A stretch of DNA of 27,810 nucleotides from an uncultured Brachyspira sp. (GTDB lineage: Bacteria > Spirochaetota > Brachyspiria > Brachyspirales > Brachyspiraceae). The position numbers were made by a program, and so were the translations under genes. The stretch spans positions 1-27,810 of the forward strand of contig NZ_CAJTQJ010000032.1 of the NCBI RefSeq assembly GCF_910578695.1. The letters run 5' to 3'. This document shows, in pieces, positions 1-8,449 of the stretch. The notes beneath the pieces are model-generated. The model saw nothing but the letters and a program-made list of their open reading frames with translations. It ran no database searches and had not been told where the DNA came from. Each line of letters opens with the position of its first letter. Within the stretch, counting starts at the first letter, position 1.

Positions 1-156
1 AATATGCATCTGAAGTGCTATTTTTGCATTATTAACTGTTTCTTCTAAAGTTCTTCCTGAACTTACACATCCGTCAAAATCATAAAATACTGCATTATAT
101 CCTGATTTGGCTTTATATATATTCGCTGTAAATGTTTCTAAATTAGTTTTCATCAT
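1..156 (-). CDS. hicB: HicB-family antitoxin, C-terminus cut by window edge
   Basis: The minus strand from the ATG at 154-156 is open to the window edge for 52 codons. The N-terminus reads as an extended strand followed by YNAVFYDFDGCVSSGRTLEE and then VNNAKIALQMHI. This is the HicB pattern (FPDxPGCxTxGxTxEEAxxNAxEAL), a partial RNase H-like fold that binds and neutralises the HicA RNA interferase. The expected C-terminal DNA-binding part, or its absence, lies outside the window. The gene follows a HicA-like reading frame on the same strand after 35 bases, the usual toxin-antitoxin order. No clear ribosome binding site precedes the ATG, so translation may be coupled to hicA. The family call is confident; whether the locus works is doubtful because hicA is frameshifted. 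Confidence 0.85.
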   Translation of the reverse strand, partial: MMKTNLETFTANIYKAKSGYNAVFYDFDGCVSSGRTLEETVNNAKIALQMHI

Positions 157-191
157 AATGATAAATATAAGCGTATAAAAACAATGCTAAA

Positions 192-378
192 TTATTTTCT
201 AAGTTTTATACCTGATTGTTTTTCTATGCTTTTTAGTGTTCCAATATCTAGCTTGTCACTTTTCTTATGATAAGAAATTGTAACTCTGCCTTTCTTATTA
301 TTATGTTTAAATTGTTTATGGCTTCCACTTTGAGTAACTTCAAACCAGCCATTTTTTTAGAAGTTTTATAACTTTCAT
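192..378 (-). pseudogene. hicA: HicA-family mRNA interferase toxin, frameshifted
   Basis: From the ATG at 376-378 the frame reads MKVIKLLKK. After a run of seven A (minus strand, 352-358) the HicA sequence continues in another frame as NGWFEVTQSGSHKQFKH, GRVTISYHKK, LDIGTLKSI and KQSGIKLRK, ending at TAA 192-194. The GSHKQF segment holds the conserved catalytic histidine of HicA double-stranded-RNA-binding-fold toxins. Either one extra A or two missing A in the run would explain the break, giving 61 or 62 residues, normal for HicA. A good AGGAG (416-420) instead sits before an ATG at 408-410, which is in the downstream frame but meets TGA at 375-377, so the true start is uncertain. The gene could be an inactivated toxin, a phase-variable one or a sequencing error. 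Confidence 0.75.
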
Positions 379-430
379 AAAACATATTCTATATATTTTA
401 TTATATGCATATTCTCTCCTTTAAGTAAAA

Positions 431-458
431 TTTATACACATAATATATTTACTATCAA
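431..458 (-). promoter_or_regulatory. Candidate promoter of the hicA-hicB locus
   Basis: On the minus strand TTGATA (453-458) is followed after 16 bases by TATAAA (431-436). An AGGAG ribosome binding site lies just downstream at 416-420. The match to a housekeeping-type promoter is good but rests on sequence only. No obvious HicB operator was identified. Confidence 0.5.
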
Positions 459-476
459 TACTAATTTGTTAAAAAT

Positions 477-518
477 AAAAAACCTGACTTACATTAAAAA
501 ATATAAGCCAAGTTTTTT
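477..518 (-). terminator. Hairpin terminator after valS
   Basis: A 15-bp stem with two G-T wobbles pairs 477-491 with 504-518 around a 12-base loop. The arms are aaaaaacctgactta and taagccaagtttttt on the plus strand. Read on the minus strand it begins about 20 bases past the valS stop and ends in a T run. The A/T tails are symmetrical, so it could also stop transcription from the left. Confidence 0.8.
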
Positions 519-539
519 ATTATAAAATATCATTAAAAA

Positions 540-3194
540 TTACAGAGACGATAAAACTTCCTCTATACCTTTTAATTTATCTTCAAACTCTTTTTTCTTT
601 CTTTTTTCAGTGTCAATAGCTTCCTGTTTAGCTTTCTTCATAAAGTTTTCATTAGAGAGTTTTTTGTTTACAGTTTCTAAATCTTTTTTGTACCCTGCTG
701 CTTCTTTTTCTAATCTTTTTTTCTCTGCTTCCAAATCTATTATACCCATAAGATTAACATTTATCTCACCGCCTTCAAACACTTTAACAAATGAGCCTTT
801 ATTTCTTTCGCTGTCTTTTGAAGAAATAATATTCAAAGACTCTGCAAGTGAAAGCGATGATATAATATCTTTATAGCTTTCAGAAGTATTTTTGAAATAA
901 TCTGAAGTACAGCGGATTATAATATCAAGTTTTTTATTAGGAGGCAGATTAAATGATGAACGGGAATTTCTTATTCCGGATACTATATCCTGAATTAAAT
1001 TAAAATCTTTTTCTATATCTTCAAATATATATTTTAAATTAGATTTAGGATACTCTCTAATCATCAATGCTTTTGAATCAATATTATGCTTTGGTAAATT
1101 AGAATAAATTTCCTCTGTGATAAAAGGCATAAAAGGATGAATCATAGCCATTGATTCTTCAAGCACATATAATAATACAGCAATAGTTTTTTCTTTTTTG
1201 CTTTCATCTTTCAAATCGAATTTACTTATCTCTATATACCAATCGCAAAACTCATTCCAATAGAATTTATAAATAGTTTGAGAAGCCTCATCAAATCTAT
1301 ACTCTTTTAATTTCTGAGCTGCTGATTCTACAGCTTTCTGAAGCCTTGATAATATCCATTTATCTTTATTTTCAAGAATGCAGCTGTCTAAATCTTTTAT
1401 ATCAGCATTATCATCAATGTTTCCAAAAATATATTTAGCACTGTTGTAAATTTTATTAGCAAACTTTCCGCCCATTTTGAAAAGCTCTCTGTCAAGCCAA
1501 ATATCCTGTCCGCCTAATGAAGTTATAAATGACAAAGTAAATCTGAATGCATCAGCTCCATACTCATCAATAATTTCTATAGGATCAATACCGTTTCCTA
1601 AACTTTTAGACATTTTTCTTCCGATTTTATCTCTTATAAGTCCGTTAAGATAAACATCTTTGAAAGGAACATCATTCATAAAATGAGTTCCCGCCATAAT
1701 CATTCTGGCAACCCAGAAGAATAATATATCATAGCCTGTAACAAGTGCTGAAGTAGGATAAAAATATTTTAAATCCTCATTAATATAAGGCCAGCCTAAA
1801 GTAGAGAAGGGCCATAGCCAAGAAGAAAACCAAGTATCAAGCACATCCTCATCTTGATGAATATTTCTGCTTTTACATTTAGAGCATTCTGTAATATCTG
1901 TTTTTGAAGCCGTCATCTCCCCGCATTCATCGCAGTACCAAACAGGAATTCTATGCCCCCACCATAATTGTCTGCTTATACACCAATCTCTAATATCTGT
2001 CATCCAATGATTATAAGTATTAATCCATCTTTCAGGATAGATTTTTATATTGCCGTCATTAACTGCCTTATATGCTTTTTCTGCTAAAGGCTTCATCTTT
2101 ACAAACCATTGATCGCTGTAATAAGGCTCTACAACATTATGACATCTGTAACAATGCCCTACCTGATGCTTAATATTATCTTTGCCTGCAAATGCCCCAA
2201 GTTCTTCAAGTTCTTTTATAATTAAAATTCTTGCTTCTTTTACAGTTTTGCCTTGATAATTAGAAGGCGTATTTTCATTGAATGTGCCGTCTGCATTAAG
2301 TATATTTATTATTTCTAAATTATGTCTTTGGGCTATAGCAAAGTCATTAGGATCATGTGCAGGAGTAATTTTTAAAGCCCCTGTACCAAACTCTTTATCT
2401 ACATAAGTATCTTTTACAAGTCTTAATTTTCTGCCTGCTATAGGAAGTATTAAAAAATCATTTTCAGTAAGATATGCATATCTTTCATCATCTGGGTGAA
2501 CAGCTATTGCAGTATCAGCCAAAATAGTTTCAGGTCTTGTAGTAGCTATTTCAATATACTCATCTTTTCCTTCTATCTTATATTTAATATGATACAAAGC
2601 ACCTGCAACTTCTTCATGTTCAACTTCATCATTAGCCAAAGCAGTACCGCAGCTGGTACAGTAATTAATAAGATATTTTCCTCTGTATATTAAGCCTTGA
2701 TTATAAAGCTCAACAAATACTTCTCTTACAGCATTGCTAAGACCCTCATCAAGAGTAAATCTTTCTCTATCCCAATCGCAGGAACAGCCTATTTTCTCAA
2801 GCTGCTTGATTATAATAGAATGATGTTCATTAGCTACTTCCCAAGTTTTTTTTACAAATGCCTCTCTTCCTAAATCATATTTATTTCTGCCTTCTGCTTT
2901 TAATCTTCTTTCAACAACATTCTGAGTAGCAATACCTGCATGATCAGTTCCCGGCATCCATAAAGTACATTTCCCAAGCATTCTATGAAATCTTATTAAT
3001 ATGTCCTGAAGCGTATTATTAAGTCCGTGCCCCATATGAAGTACGCCTGTAACATTTGGAGGAGGTATGACTATAGAATATGGTTCTTTATTTTTATCTA
3101 TAACAGCATGAAAAAATCCGTTTTCTTTCCAGAAATTATATAATTTGTCCTCAATGTTTTTAGGAGTATAAGCCCCTTCTAAAGTATGTTTCAT
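540..3194 (-). CDS. valS: Valyl-tRNA synthetase
   Basis: Cytoplasmic class I aminoacyl-tRNA synthetase that charges tRNA-Val. The 884-residue product has the HIGH-type motif HMGH (about 53-56) within PPPNVTGVLHMGH and KMSKS (about 527-531). Between them is the CP1 editing domain, marked by TTRPET (about 218) and TGALKITPAHDPND. Cysteine pairs (CTSC, CYRC, CDEC, CSKC) in the insertion look like zinc-binding knuckles. The last 65 or so residues are Lys/Glu-rich and match the ValS C-terminal coiled-coil tRNA arm. I place the start at the ATG 3192-3194, not at an in-frame ATG 15 bases upstream, because GGAGG overlaps that upstream ATG and stands 8 bases before 3194. The gene is monocistronic with a hairpin terminator. 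The divergent 3' neighbour starts about 300 bases away. Confidence 0.97.
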   Translation of the reverse strand: MKHTLEGAYTPKNIEDKLYNFWKENGFFHAVIDKNKEPYSIVIPPPNVTGVLHMGHGLNNTLQDILIRFHRMLGKCTLWMPGTDHAGIATQNVVERRLKAEGRNKYDLGREAFVKKTWEVANEHHSIIIKQLEKIGCSCDWDRERFTLDEGLSNAVREVFVELYNQGLIYRGKYLINYCTSCGTALANDEVEHEEVAGALYHIKYKIEGKDEYIEIATTRPETILADTAIAVHPDDERYAYLTENDFLILPIAGRKLRLVKDTYVDKEFGTGALKITPAHDPNDFAIAQRHNLEIINILNADGTFNENTPSNYQGKTVKEARILIIKELEELGAFAGKDNIKHQVGHCYRCHNVVEPYYSDQWFVKMKPLAEKAYKAVNDGNIKIYPERWINTYNHWMTDIRDWCISRQLWWGHRIPVWYCDECGEMTASKTDITECSKCKSRNIHQDEDVLDTWFSSWLWPFSTLGWPYINEDLKYFYPTSALVTGYDILFFWVARMIMAGTHFMNDVPFKDVYLNGLIRDKIGRKMSKSLGNGIDPIEIIDEYGADAFRFTLSFITSLGGQDIWLDRELFKMGGKFANKIYNSAKYIFGNIDDNADIKDLDSCILENKDKWILSRLQKAVESAAQKLKEYRFDEASQTIYKFYWNEFCDWYIEISKFDLKDESKKEKTIAVLLYVLEESMAMIHPFMPFITEEIYSNLPKHNIDSKALMIREYPKSNLKYIFEDIEKDFNLIQDIVSGIRNSRSSFNLPPNKKLDIIIRCTSDYFKNTSESYKDIISSLSLAESLNIISSKDSERNKGSFVKVFEGGEINVNLMGIIDLEAEKKRLEKEAAGYKKDLETVNKKLSNENFMKKAKQEAIDTEKRKKKEFEDKLKGIEEVLSSL

Positions 3195-3430
3195 ATTCTT
3201 TTCCTCCATTTTTATTTAATTATTATTTAATTATAAATCAAAATAAAAATTGATTATATTATTTTTATTAAGTTATCTCATTTTTATATACTAATACATA
3301 TTTTAATAATGCTATAGTTATATTTAAGAAAAGGCAAAATAAAAATATTTAAATAAAAAATTTCTTTATATTTTATACTATATATAATATTTTTCAATTA
3401 TTAATTTTTATATACGAAATATAGAATCTA

Positions 3431-3459
3431 TTGATATTTATTTTATGATATATTAGAAT
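3431..3459 (+). promoter_or_regulatory. Promoter of the cyclodeaminase-family gene
   Basis: TTGATA (3431-3436) and TAGAAT (3454-3459) are separated by 17 bases, about 38 bases before the start codon, with CGGAG as ribosome binding site near 3485. The rest of 3195-3430 is AT-rich divergent spacer in which no other feature was recognised. Confidence 0.55.
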
Positions 3460-3496
3460 AGCCGCTGATAAATTATTTGTATTTTCGGAGTAAAAA

Positions 3497-4141
3497 ATGT
3501 CTAAATTAATAGATAAGAAATTAATTGATTATATTAATGAAGTTGATAGTTCTCTGCCTGCTCCCGGAGGAGGAAGCGTTATGGGAGTTATAGGAAGTTT
3601 GGCTTGTGCTTTGGCTGGAATGGTAGGACATCTTACTGTAAACAAAAAAAAATTTTCTCAATTGAGTAAAGAAGAACAGGATTCTTTTAATAGTGCTTTA
3701 GAAAAAATAAAAGAGATAAAAACATATTTAACGGATATAGCAGATAAAGATGCTGAAAGTTTTAATATGTTTATGGAAGCTATGAAGATGCCTAAAAATA
3801 CAGAAGAAGAAAAGTATAAAAGAAATTGTGCTTTATCTGAGGCTTCAGAAAAATCAATATCAGTTCCTTTTAATGCTTTGAAATACTGTTATGATTTAAT
3901 ACCGCTTTTTGATATTATATTAAAATATGGAAATAATGGAGTTATTACTGATATTCTTAGTGCTTATGTTTTAATATTTGCATGTGCCAAAGGATCTGTA
4001 TTAAATATAAATATTAATATGCCTTTTATAAATAATGATGCCTTTTTGGAAAATATAAAATCTAACAGTATTCAATATATTAAAGAAATAGAAAATAAAT
4101 TCTACAGTATAGAAAATGAAATATCATTATTTAAAATATAG
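3497..4141 (+). CDS. Cyclodeaminase/cyclohydrolase-family folate enzyme
   Basis: A 214-residue soluble helical protein of the formiminotransferase-cyclodeaminase C-terminal (FTCD_C) family. The signature is at residues about 19-55: LPAPGGGSVMGVIGSLACAL, followed by AGMVGHLTVNKKKF. It matches the Gly-rich folate-binding segment of stand-alone cyclodeaminases and of FchA-type methenyltetrahydrofolate cyclohydrolases. The length is right for a free-standing member without the formiminotransferase domain. Known members deaminate 5-formimino-THF or hydrolyse 5,10-methenyl-THF, and the sequence alone does not decide between these. It has its own promoter and an RBS (CGGAG) before the ATG. No histidine-degradation or one-carbon gene is adjacent, so context does not help. 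Family is confident; substrate is open. Confidence 0.85.
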   Translation: MSKLIDKKLIDYINEVDSSLPAPGGGSVMGVIGSLACALAGMVGHLTVNKKKFSQLSKEEQDSFNSALEKIKEIKTYLTDIADKDAESFNMFMEAMKMPKNTEEEKYKRNCALSEASEKSISVPFNALKYCYDLIPLFDIILKYGNNGVITDILSAYVLIFACAKGSVLNININMPFINNDAFLENIKSNSIQYIKEIENKFYSIENEISLFKI

Positions 4142-4397
4142 TATTTTTTATACGACATTCTAATTTTTCTTTTATATTGATATTTTATTTATATTATGAT
4201 AAACTTCATAGCATAGCAAGGATTTATAAAATATATATAATAAAATATAATTATCTTTTATTATTAATATTTTGATTTAATTATCTGAATTATTTTTTAA
4301 CTAGAAAATATTATAATAAAAATATATTTTATTCTTTGATATATCTTTATAATTTTATTCTTAAAAATCTCCTTGTCCTTAAAAATAGGGGTATCAA

Positions 4398-4694
4398 ATG
4401 AGTATAATAACTAAACATATAATATCTTTAAGCGAACAGGAAAAAGAAAAAATTAAAGAATTCATAAAAGATGAAAGTAAATCAAAAAGACTAATTTCTA
4501 GGGCTAATATCATTCTGGCATTAGACGAAAAAAATAAAACAGGACTTACTCATACTGATATTGCTAAACAGTATAATGTTACATATCATACAGTAGTTAA
4601 TATCATTAATGAGTATATAAAATCAGGACTAGATGAAACTCTTACATATAAGAGAAACCCTAATAGTAATAGAAAAAAGAAATATACTAATTAA
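4398..4694 (+). pseudogene. IS630-type transposase N-terminal HTH fragment
   Basis: A 98-residue product with the N-terminal homeodomain-like pattern of IS630/Tc1-type transposases: LSEQEKEKIKEFI, then SRANIILALDE, a helix-turn-helix at about 51-73 (THTDIAKQYNVTYHTVVNII), and the linker KSGLDETLTYKRNPNSNRKKK. In complete elements this point leads into the DDE catalytic domain; here a stop codon follows and no DDE half is found before the next gene 14 bases on. No terminal inverted repeats were recognised. The start has a plausible ribosome binding site (AGGGG, about 4387). It is probably a truncated insertion sequence, though an intact small HTH protein kept for its DNA binding cannot be excluded. 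The 256-base spacer upstream (4142-4397) shows nothing recognisable. Confidence 0.65.
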
Positions 4695-4708
4695 AATAAA
4701 TAATATTT

Positions 4709-5803
4709 CTATGTACGGGATAATTTATTTTCTGAAATTATTTTTAATACTCTCGCACATGATAAAATATCAGGCTTCATATCCTTAAACATATACTCTG
4801 CATTTTCATATACATTACTTGTTAAATTAATTCCAAAGTCAATACATTCATCAATATTTCCAGTCATAACTAAATCATCAGTAATTACAATACCTTTAAA
4901 ACCTAAATCTTTTTCTAATATATCAGCATATTTTCTGGACATACTAGCAGGATATTTATCATCTATATATTTATTTTTTATATGAGAAACTAAAACCATC
5001 TCAGCTCCTGCCTCTATTCCTTTTTTAAAAGGCAGAAATTCTTTTGAAAGCAAATCATTAATAGTTTTATCAATATTCGGAAAATCATTATGGGAGTTAA
5101 CTGCTGTATCTCCATGTCCAGGAAAATGCTTTAATACGCTTATTATTCCTGCATCTTTTTGAGCTTTAACTACAGCATATACCATATCCGATACTATATT
5201 AACATTTGTAGAAAAACTTCTATTATATATGTATGAATTAGTATCATTAGGTATATCGCATAATGGTGCTAATATCATATTTATACCCATATCTAATAAA
5301 AACTTTGATTTTTGATATGCTATATCATATGCATACTTTATACTATTTAAATCCCCTATATCTTTAGGAGAAATATCTTTAAATTTATCAAAATTTATGC
5401 GATTAACCTCGCCTCCTTCCTGATCTATAGAAATAAGCATATTCGGATTAACATATTTTCTTAAATCAGAAGTAAGCTTCTTTAATTGCTTTTCATTTTC
5501 TATATTATAACTAAATAGTATAACTCCCATTATATTATTATCTTTAAGTATTTCTATAGTTTCCTTTGAAAGTATTTTATCTTTAATACCGACCATTAAT
5601 AAAAGTCCTTTTCTCTCTTTTTCATCCATTTCATAAACTTTATCTATATAATAAGATAAATCAGAATAATCTTTTTTTAATTTCTCTATATACATATTTT
5701 CATCAGATATATCTGAATCAGCTTTACATGCATATATAAATAATAATATTAAAAATATTATGCTTTTTATAATCGTTTTATTAAATTTAATATTTTTGCA
5801 CAT
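4709..5803 (-). CDS. NagZ-like glycoside hydrolase family 3 lipoprotein
   Basis: A 364-residue GH3 protein of the NagZ (beta-N-acetylhexosaminidase) type, which releases GlcNAc from peptidoglycan fragments. The N-terminus has a hydrophobic signal and a spirochaete-style lipobox ending FIYAC (Cys26), so it is probably a membrane-anchored lipoprotein. Conserved TIM-barrel motifs follow: MGVILFSYN (about 92-100), ISIDQEGGEVNRI (about 124-136), KHFPGHGDT (225-233), VSHIKNKY (about 272-279) and GIVITDDLVMTGN (304-316), with the nucleophile expected at Asp309. The catalytic-dyad loop normally reads DSH; here it reads NSH (236-238), so the dyad aspartate is Asn while His238 stays. The C-terminal AxxAGxD helix region is also divergent. 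The start overlaps the upstream paralogue by 37 bases, but no later Met would keep the signal peptide. It is probably co-expressed with that paralogue. Confidence 0.85.
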   Translation of the reverse strand: MCKNIKFNKTIIKSIIFLILLFIYACKADSDISDENMYIEKLKKDYSDLSYYIDKVYEMDEKERKGLLLMVGIKDKILSKETIEILKDNNIMGVILFSYNIENEKQLKKLTSDLRKYVNPNMLISIDQEGGEVNRINFDKFKDISPKDIGDLNSIKYAYDIAYQKSKFLLDMGINMILAPLCDIPNDTNSYIYNRSFSTNVNIVSDMVYAVVKAQKDAGIISVLKHFPGHGDTAVNSHNDFPNIDKTINDLLSKEFLPFKKGIEAGAEMVLVSHIKNKYIDDKYPASMSRKYADILEKDLGFKGIVITDDLVMTGNIDECIDFGINLTSNVYENAEYMFKDMKPDILSCARVLKIISENKLSRT

Positions 5804-6747
5804 ACTTCTAAGTCCATATCATTAATATTATTTTCAATTATATTTTTTATATTCTTTATATTTTTATAATAACTGTTAGAAAAAACATTTATTCCATAAC
5901 TAATTATATTTTTATTATCATTAATATAATCAGTCATTATAATGCCTTTAAACTTCATATCTTTAATAAGAAAATCTTTATACTTCAAAGCATTTTTTAT
6001 ATTAGACATAACTATAATATCAGCATTTGCCTTTATACCTGCTAAAAATGTTTCTCTATTATCAATAATATTTTTTATTTTTTTATCATATAATTTATCA
6101 TCTATATATAACTTATCATCTATATATAACTCATCATCATAGTATTTTGGAAAATATTTTAATGCTGTTATAAGTCCTGCATCTTTTTGTGCCTTTACTG
6201 TTTGATATATAAGCCTAGAAGCTAATATTTTATCACTTGTAAATATATTTTCTTTTAGATGAGATTTTTCATTGCAATATGTATTGCATATAGGAGATAA
6301 TATCATATTAATGCCTATAGATTTTAACTTTACTGCCCTTTCATAAGCTATTTTGTATGCATACTCCTCGCTTTTTCTCTCGCCTATATAACTAGGATAA
6401 ACTTTAAATTTCTGATGATAAAATATGCTGTAAGAAGCTTTATAATCCTGATCCAATGCTATAAATATTTTTCTATTAATTTTTCTTTTTATATCTTTTA
6501 TTAACTCAAATAGCGAATGCATTTCTAAATTATCAATATTTATAATAATGCCTGATATACGGCTTTTATTTAAAACATTTATTAGATTTTCATCATAGTT
6601 TTTTACAGATATTATGCTCATTATTTCTTTAGCATTATTAATATTCTTTAAATCTATTTTTATATCTTTATTAAAATTAAAATGAGTGATGAATAAAAAA
6701 GACAATACAAAAAATAGTATTAATATAATTGAAATAATATAAATCAT
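5767..6747 (-). CDS. Degenerate GH3/NagZ paralogue, probably non-catalytic
   Basis: A 326-residue paralogue of the following gene. Shared blocks include SGIIINIDN, IFIALDQD, GINMILSPICN, TVKAQKDAGLITALKYFP and FKGIIMTD. The catalytic motifs are gone: KHFPGHGDT is KYFPKYYDD, the DSH dyad loop is replaced by repeated LYIDDK units, and the TDDL nucleophile motif is TDYI. Hydrolysis therefore looks unlikely. The N-terminus is a single hydrophobic segment (about 2-21) without a clear lipobox, suggesting a membrane anchor with the domain outside. The overlap with the next gene suggests a shared message. It may be a regulatory or sugar-binding partner of the active copy, or simply decaying. It has no in-frame stop, which suggests it is still expressed or only recently freed from selection. 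Confidence 0.75.
   Translation of the reverse strand: MIYIISIILILFFVLSFLFITHFNFNKDIKIDLKNINNAKEIMSIISVKNYDENLINVLNKSRISGIIINIDNLEMHSLFELIKDIKRKINRKIFIALDQDYKASYSIFYHQKFKVYPSYIGERKSEEYAYKIAYERAVKLKSIGINMILSPICNTYCNEKSHLKENIFTSDKILASRLIYQTVKAQKDAGLITALKYFPKYYDDELYIDDKLYIDDKLYDKKIKNIIDNRETFLAGIKANADIIVMSNIKNALKYKDFLIKDMKFKGIIMTDYINDNKNIISYGINVFSNSYYKNIKNIKNIIENNINDMDLEVCAKILNLIKRL
6092..6145. repeat. Three-copy 18-bp in-frame tandem repeat
   Basis: Units at 6092-6109, 6110-6127 and 6128-6145. The first two differ by one base (aatttatcatctatatat and aacttatcatctatatat); the third is degenerate. They lie inside the degenerate GH3 paralogue and encode repeated six-residue LYIDDK units, just where the catalytic-dyad loop should be. 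Being a multiple of three, copy-number change would keep the frame. Confidence 0.85.
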
Positions 6748-6789
6748 TATTTTTGATTATTATAAATAAAAAATATTATATTCTTTGAT

Positions 6790-6798
6790 ATTATATCA
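6790..6798 (-). promoter_or_regulatory. Extended -10 element before the GH3 pair
   Basis: On the minus strand TGA-TATAAT (6790-6798) forms an extended -10 about 43 bases before the start of the first GH3 gene. No convincing -35 was found. The rest of 6799-7012 is AT-rich; it contains the short direct repeat atagtattac twice near 6855-6875 and nothing else recognised. Confidence 0.4.
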
Positions 6799-7012
6799 TA
6801 ATTTCATAAAAAATACTAGCCATTACAGTAGGTAGCTTCGCAATAGTATTTCTGCATAGTATTACATAGTATTACAGTGTACATAAACGAATGGTATGCA
6901 GCTTAATACTTATTATAGAAAATAAAAATATTTATTTTACATTTAAAACTTATTTTGTTAGTAATTAGTAAACTATAATCTGCTTAAACATACACTTATA
7001 TATTCTATATTA

Positions 7013-8443
7013 TTATAAATTCTCTTTCAAAAGATCATAAAGTTTAATCATAGCTATAGCAATTTCCTCTGGAATGTCTTTTTCTGTGTTTATATAATAT
7101 ATATAAATCCAACCTGAAGAATCCTTAGAAAATTTTTCAAATATATTATTAATTTCTTCATCTAATTTTTTTATTTTTTTTATTGTTCTTTCATTTTCTG
7201 TATATATTCCAAAATGAAAATCTATATCCGTACCATTATTATTATTTTCCAAGATTACATTGGCTTCATTTATAGTTTTAAATTCTATATTATGAGGATA
7301 TTTATTTTTATTAACTATTCCATTTAAAATTTCTTTTTCAGCTAAAAAAGTATAAGATTTTGATTCACCATTCTTTTTTAAGTAATCTAAAACTTTTTGA
7401 GTAAACTCAATATGCGGTTTAGCTTTTATAGACCATTCTTTTTCATTAATAATATCTATAACACTATTAAATATTTTTTTGTATTCCTCAGCATCTTCCA
7501 CTGTTTGTATATCTTCAAAAATATTTTCTTTCAATAGTTTTCGTATTTTTTCTTTTGTCATATCAATCTCCTTTGTATTATTGCCTAGCATATTGGCATT
7601 ATGTATAGTCTGTATCATAGCAGATTTTAAAAGCCTATAATCTTTTATATATTTATTGTCATTCTCTTTAAATAAAATATTTTCTTTATGAAAAAAACAA
7701 TATTTTTCATTTTCTAAAATATTCTCAAGCCATAAAGCTATATCGCAATGTTTTAATGTTTTAAAATTATCCCCAAGTTCTTTTCTTACATTTGAAGATA
7801 GGCTATTTTCATTAGGTTCATTTCCATAAGGCGTTAAATAAATAATATATATATTGTTATAGATATCTTGATTCTTTTTATAATAATCATTTAATTGATT
7901 AGGCTGATCTGAAGCATATATTTTATTTTCTATGATAATTGCAAAGTCTTTTTTATAAGATATAAATAAATCCATTCTTCTTCTGTATGCATATTTTTCT
8001 CTTTTTATATTTATATCTGAATGATTTATTTTTTCTAATTCTTCAATACTCTTTAACCCATAGTAATCCCATTTCAGTTTATTATTTAAATAAATTAGAA
8101 AGTCTTTAACAAAACTTAATTTAGTACCTTCATACTCTATATTTATTTTAAGAAAATTGGCAAGTAAATTACTATTATAGTTCTCATATCTTTGTAAATT
8201 TACTGCATCAAATATACAAAACTGAGGAGGATATTTTTTCATTTCCTCTTTTACTTCTTCTATTATTGTTTTAATTTTAGGAAAGATTTGATTTAATATA
8301 TTTGTCTTTAATTCTTCTTCCTCTAAAAATGATTTATGTATAGATTTTATAGTATTTTCTACCGCATTATATTTTTCTTCTTCATCTTTTTTGAATTCAT
8401 TTATTAAAGCTAATAGTGTATTTTCAATAATTTCTGTATTCAT
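7013..8443 (-). CDS. PD-(D/E)XK nuclease superfamily protein
   Basis: A 476-residue cytoplasmic protein. The N-terminal 75 residues are highly charged and helical. Then NLQRYENYNSNLLANFL (about 82-98) resembles the conserved start of the PDDEXK_4-type nuclease-like family. The catalytic core is visible: RRRMDLFI with Asp158, then AIIIENKIYASDQPNQLNDY with Glu172-x-Lys174 and the trailing Gln180/Gln183, followed by the strand IYIIYLTPYG (198-207). The D...ExK...QxxQ order matches this superfamily of restriction-, repair- and defence-related nucleases. The roughly 200-residue C-terminal part (from about 280) is unassigned. It lies 153 bases downstream of a SNF2 helicase on the same strand, but its own promoter suggests separate transcription. 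The substrate is unknown; a defence or DNA-repair role is inference. Confidence 0.8.
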   Translation of the reverse strand: MNTEIIENTLLALINEFKKDEEEKYNAVENTIKSIHKSFLEEEELKTNILNQIFPKIKTIIEEVKEEMKKYPPQFCIFDAVNLQRYENYNSNLLANFLKINIEYEGTKLSFVKDFLIYLNNKLKWDYYGLKSIEELEKINHSDINIKREKYAYRRRMDLFISYKKDFAIIIENKIYASDQPNQLNDYYKKNQDIYNNIYIIYLTPYGNEPNENSLSSNVRKELGDNFKTLKHCDIALWLENILENEKYCFFHKENILFKENDNKYIKDYRLLKSAMIQTIHNANMLGNNTKEIDMTKEKIRKLLKENIFEDIQTVEDAEEYKKIFNSVIDIINEKEWSIKAKPHIEFTQKVLDYLKKNGESKSYTFLAEKEILNGIVNKNKYPHNIEFKTINEANVILENNNNGTDIDFHFGIYTENERTIKKIKKLDEEINNIFEKFSKDSSGWIYIYYINTEKDIPEEIAIAMIKLYDLLKENL

Positions 8444-8449
8444 AGTAAT

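Noticed and set aside
610..876. 88-codon plus-strand ORF inside valS
   Set aside because: It is antisense to the ValS C-terminal coiled coil, has no ribosome binding site and reads as a Ser/Leu/Phe-rich shadow of Lys/Glu-rich coding DNA.
3210..3496. T-box or other riboswitch upstream of valS
   Set aside because: The leader is only A/T-rich; I found no T-box sequence, specifier hairpin or terminator/antiterminator pair.
6845..6880. Short direct repeat atagtattac as a CRISPR or attachment site
   Set aside because: Only two adjacent copies with no regular spacers, and no integrase or cas gene nearby.
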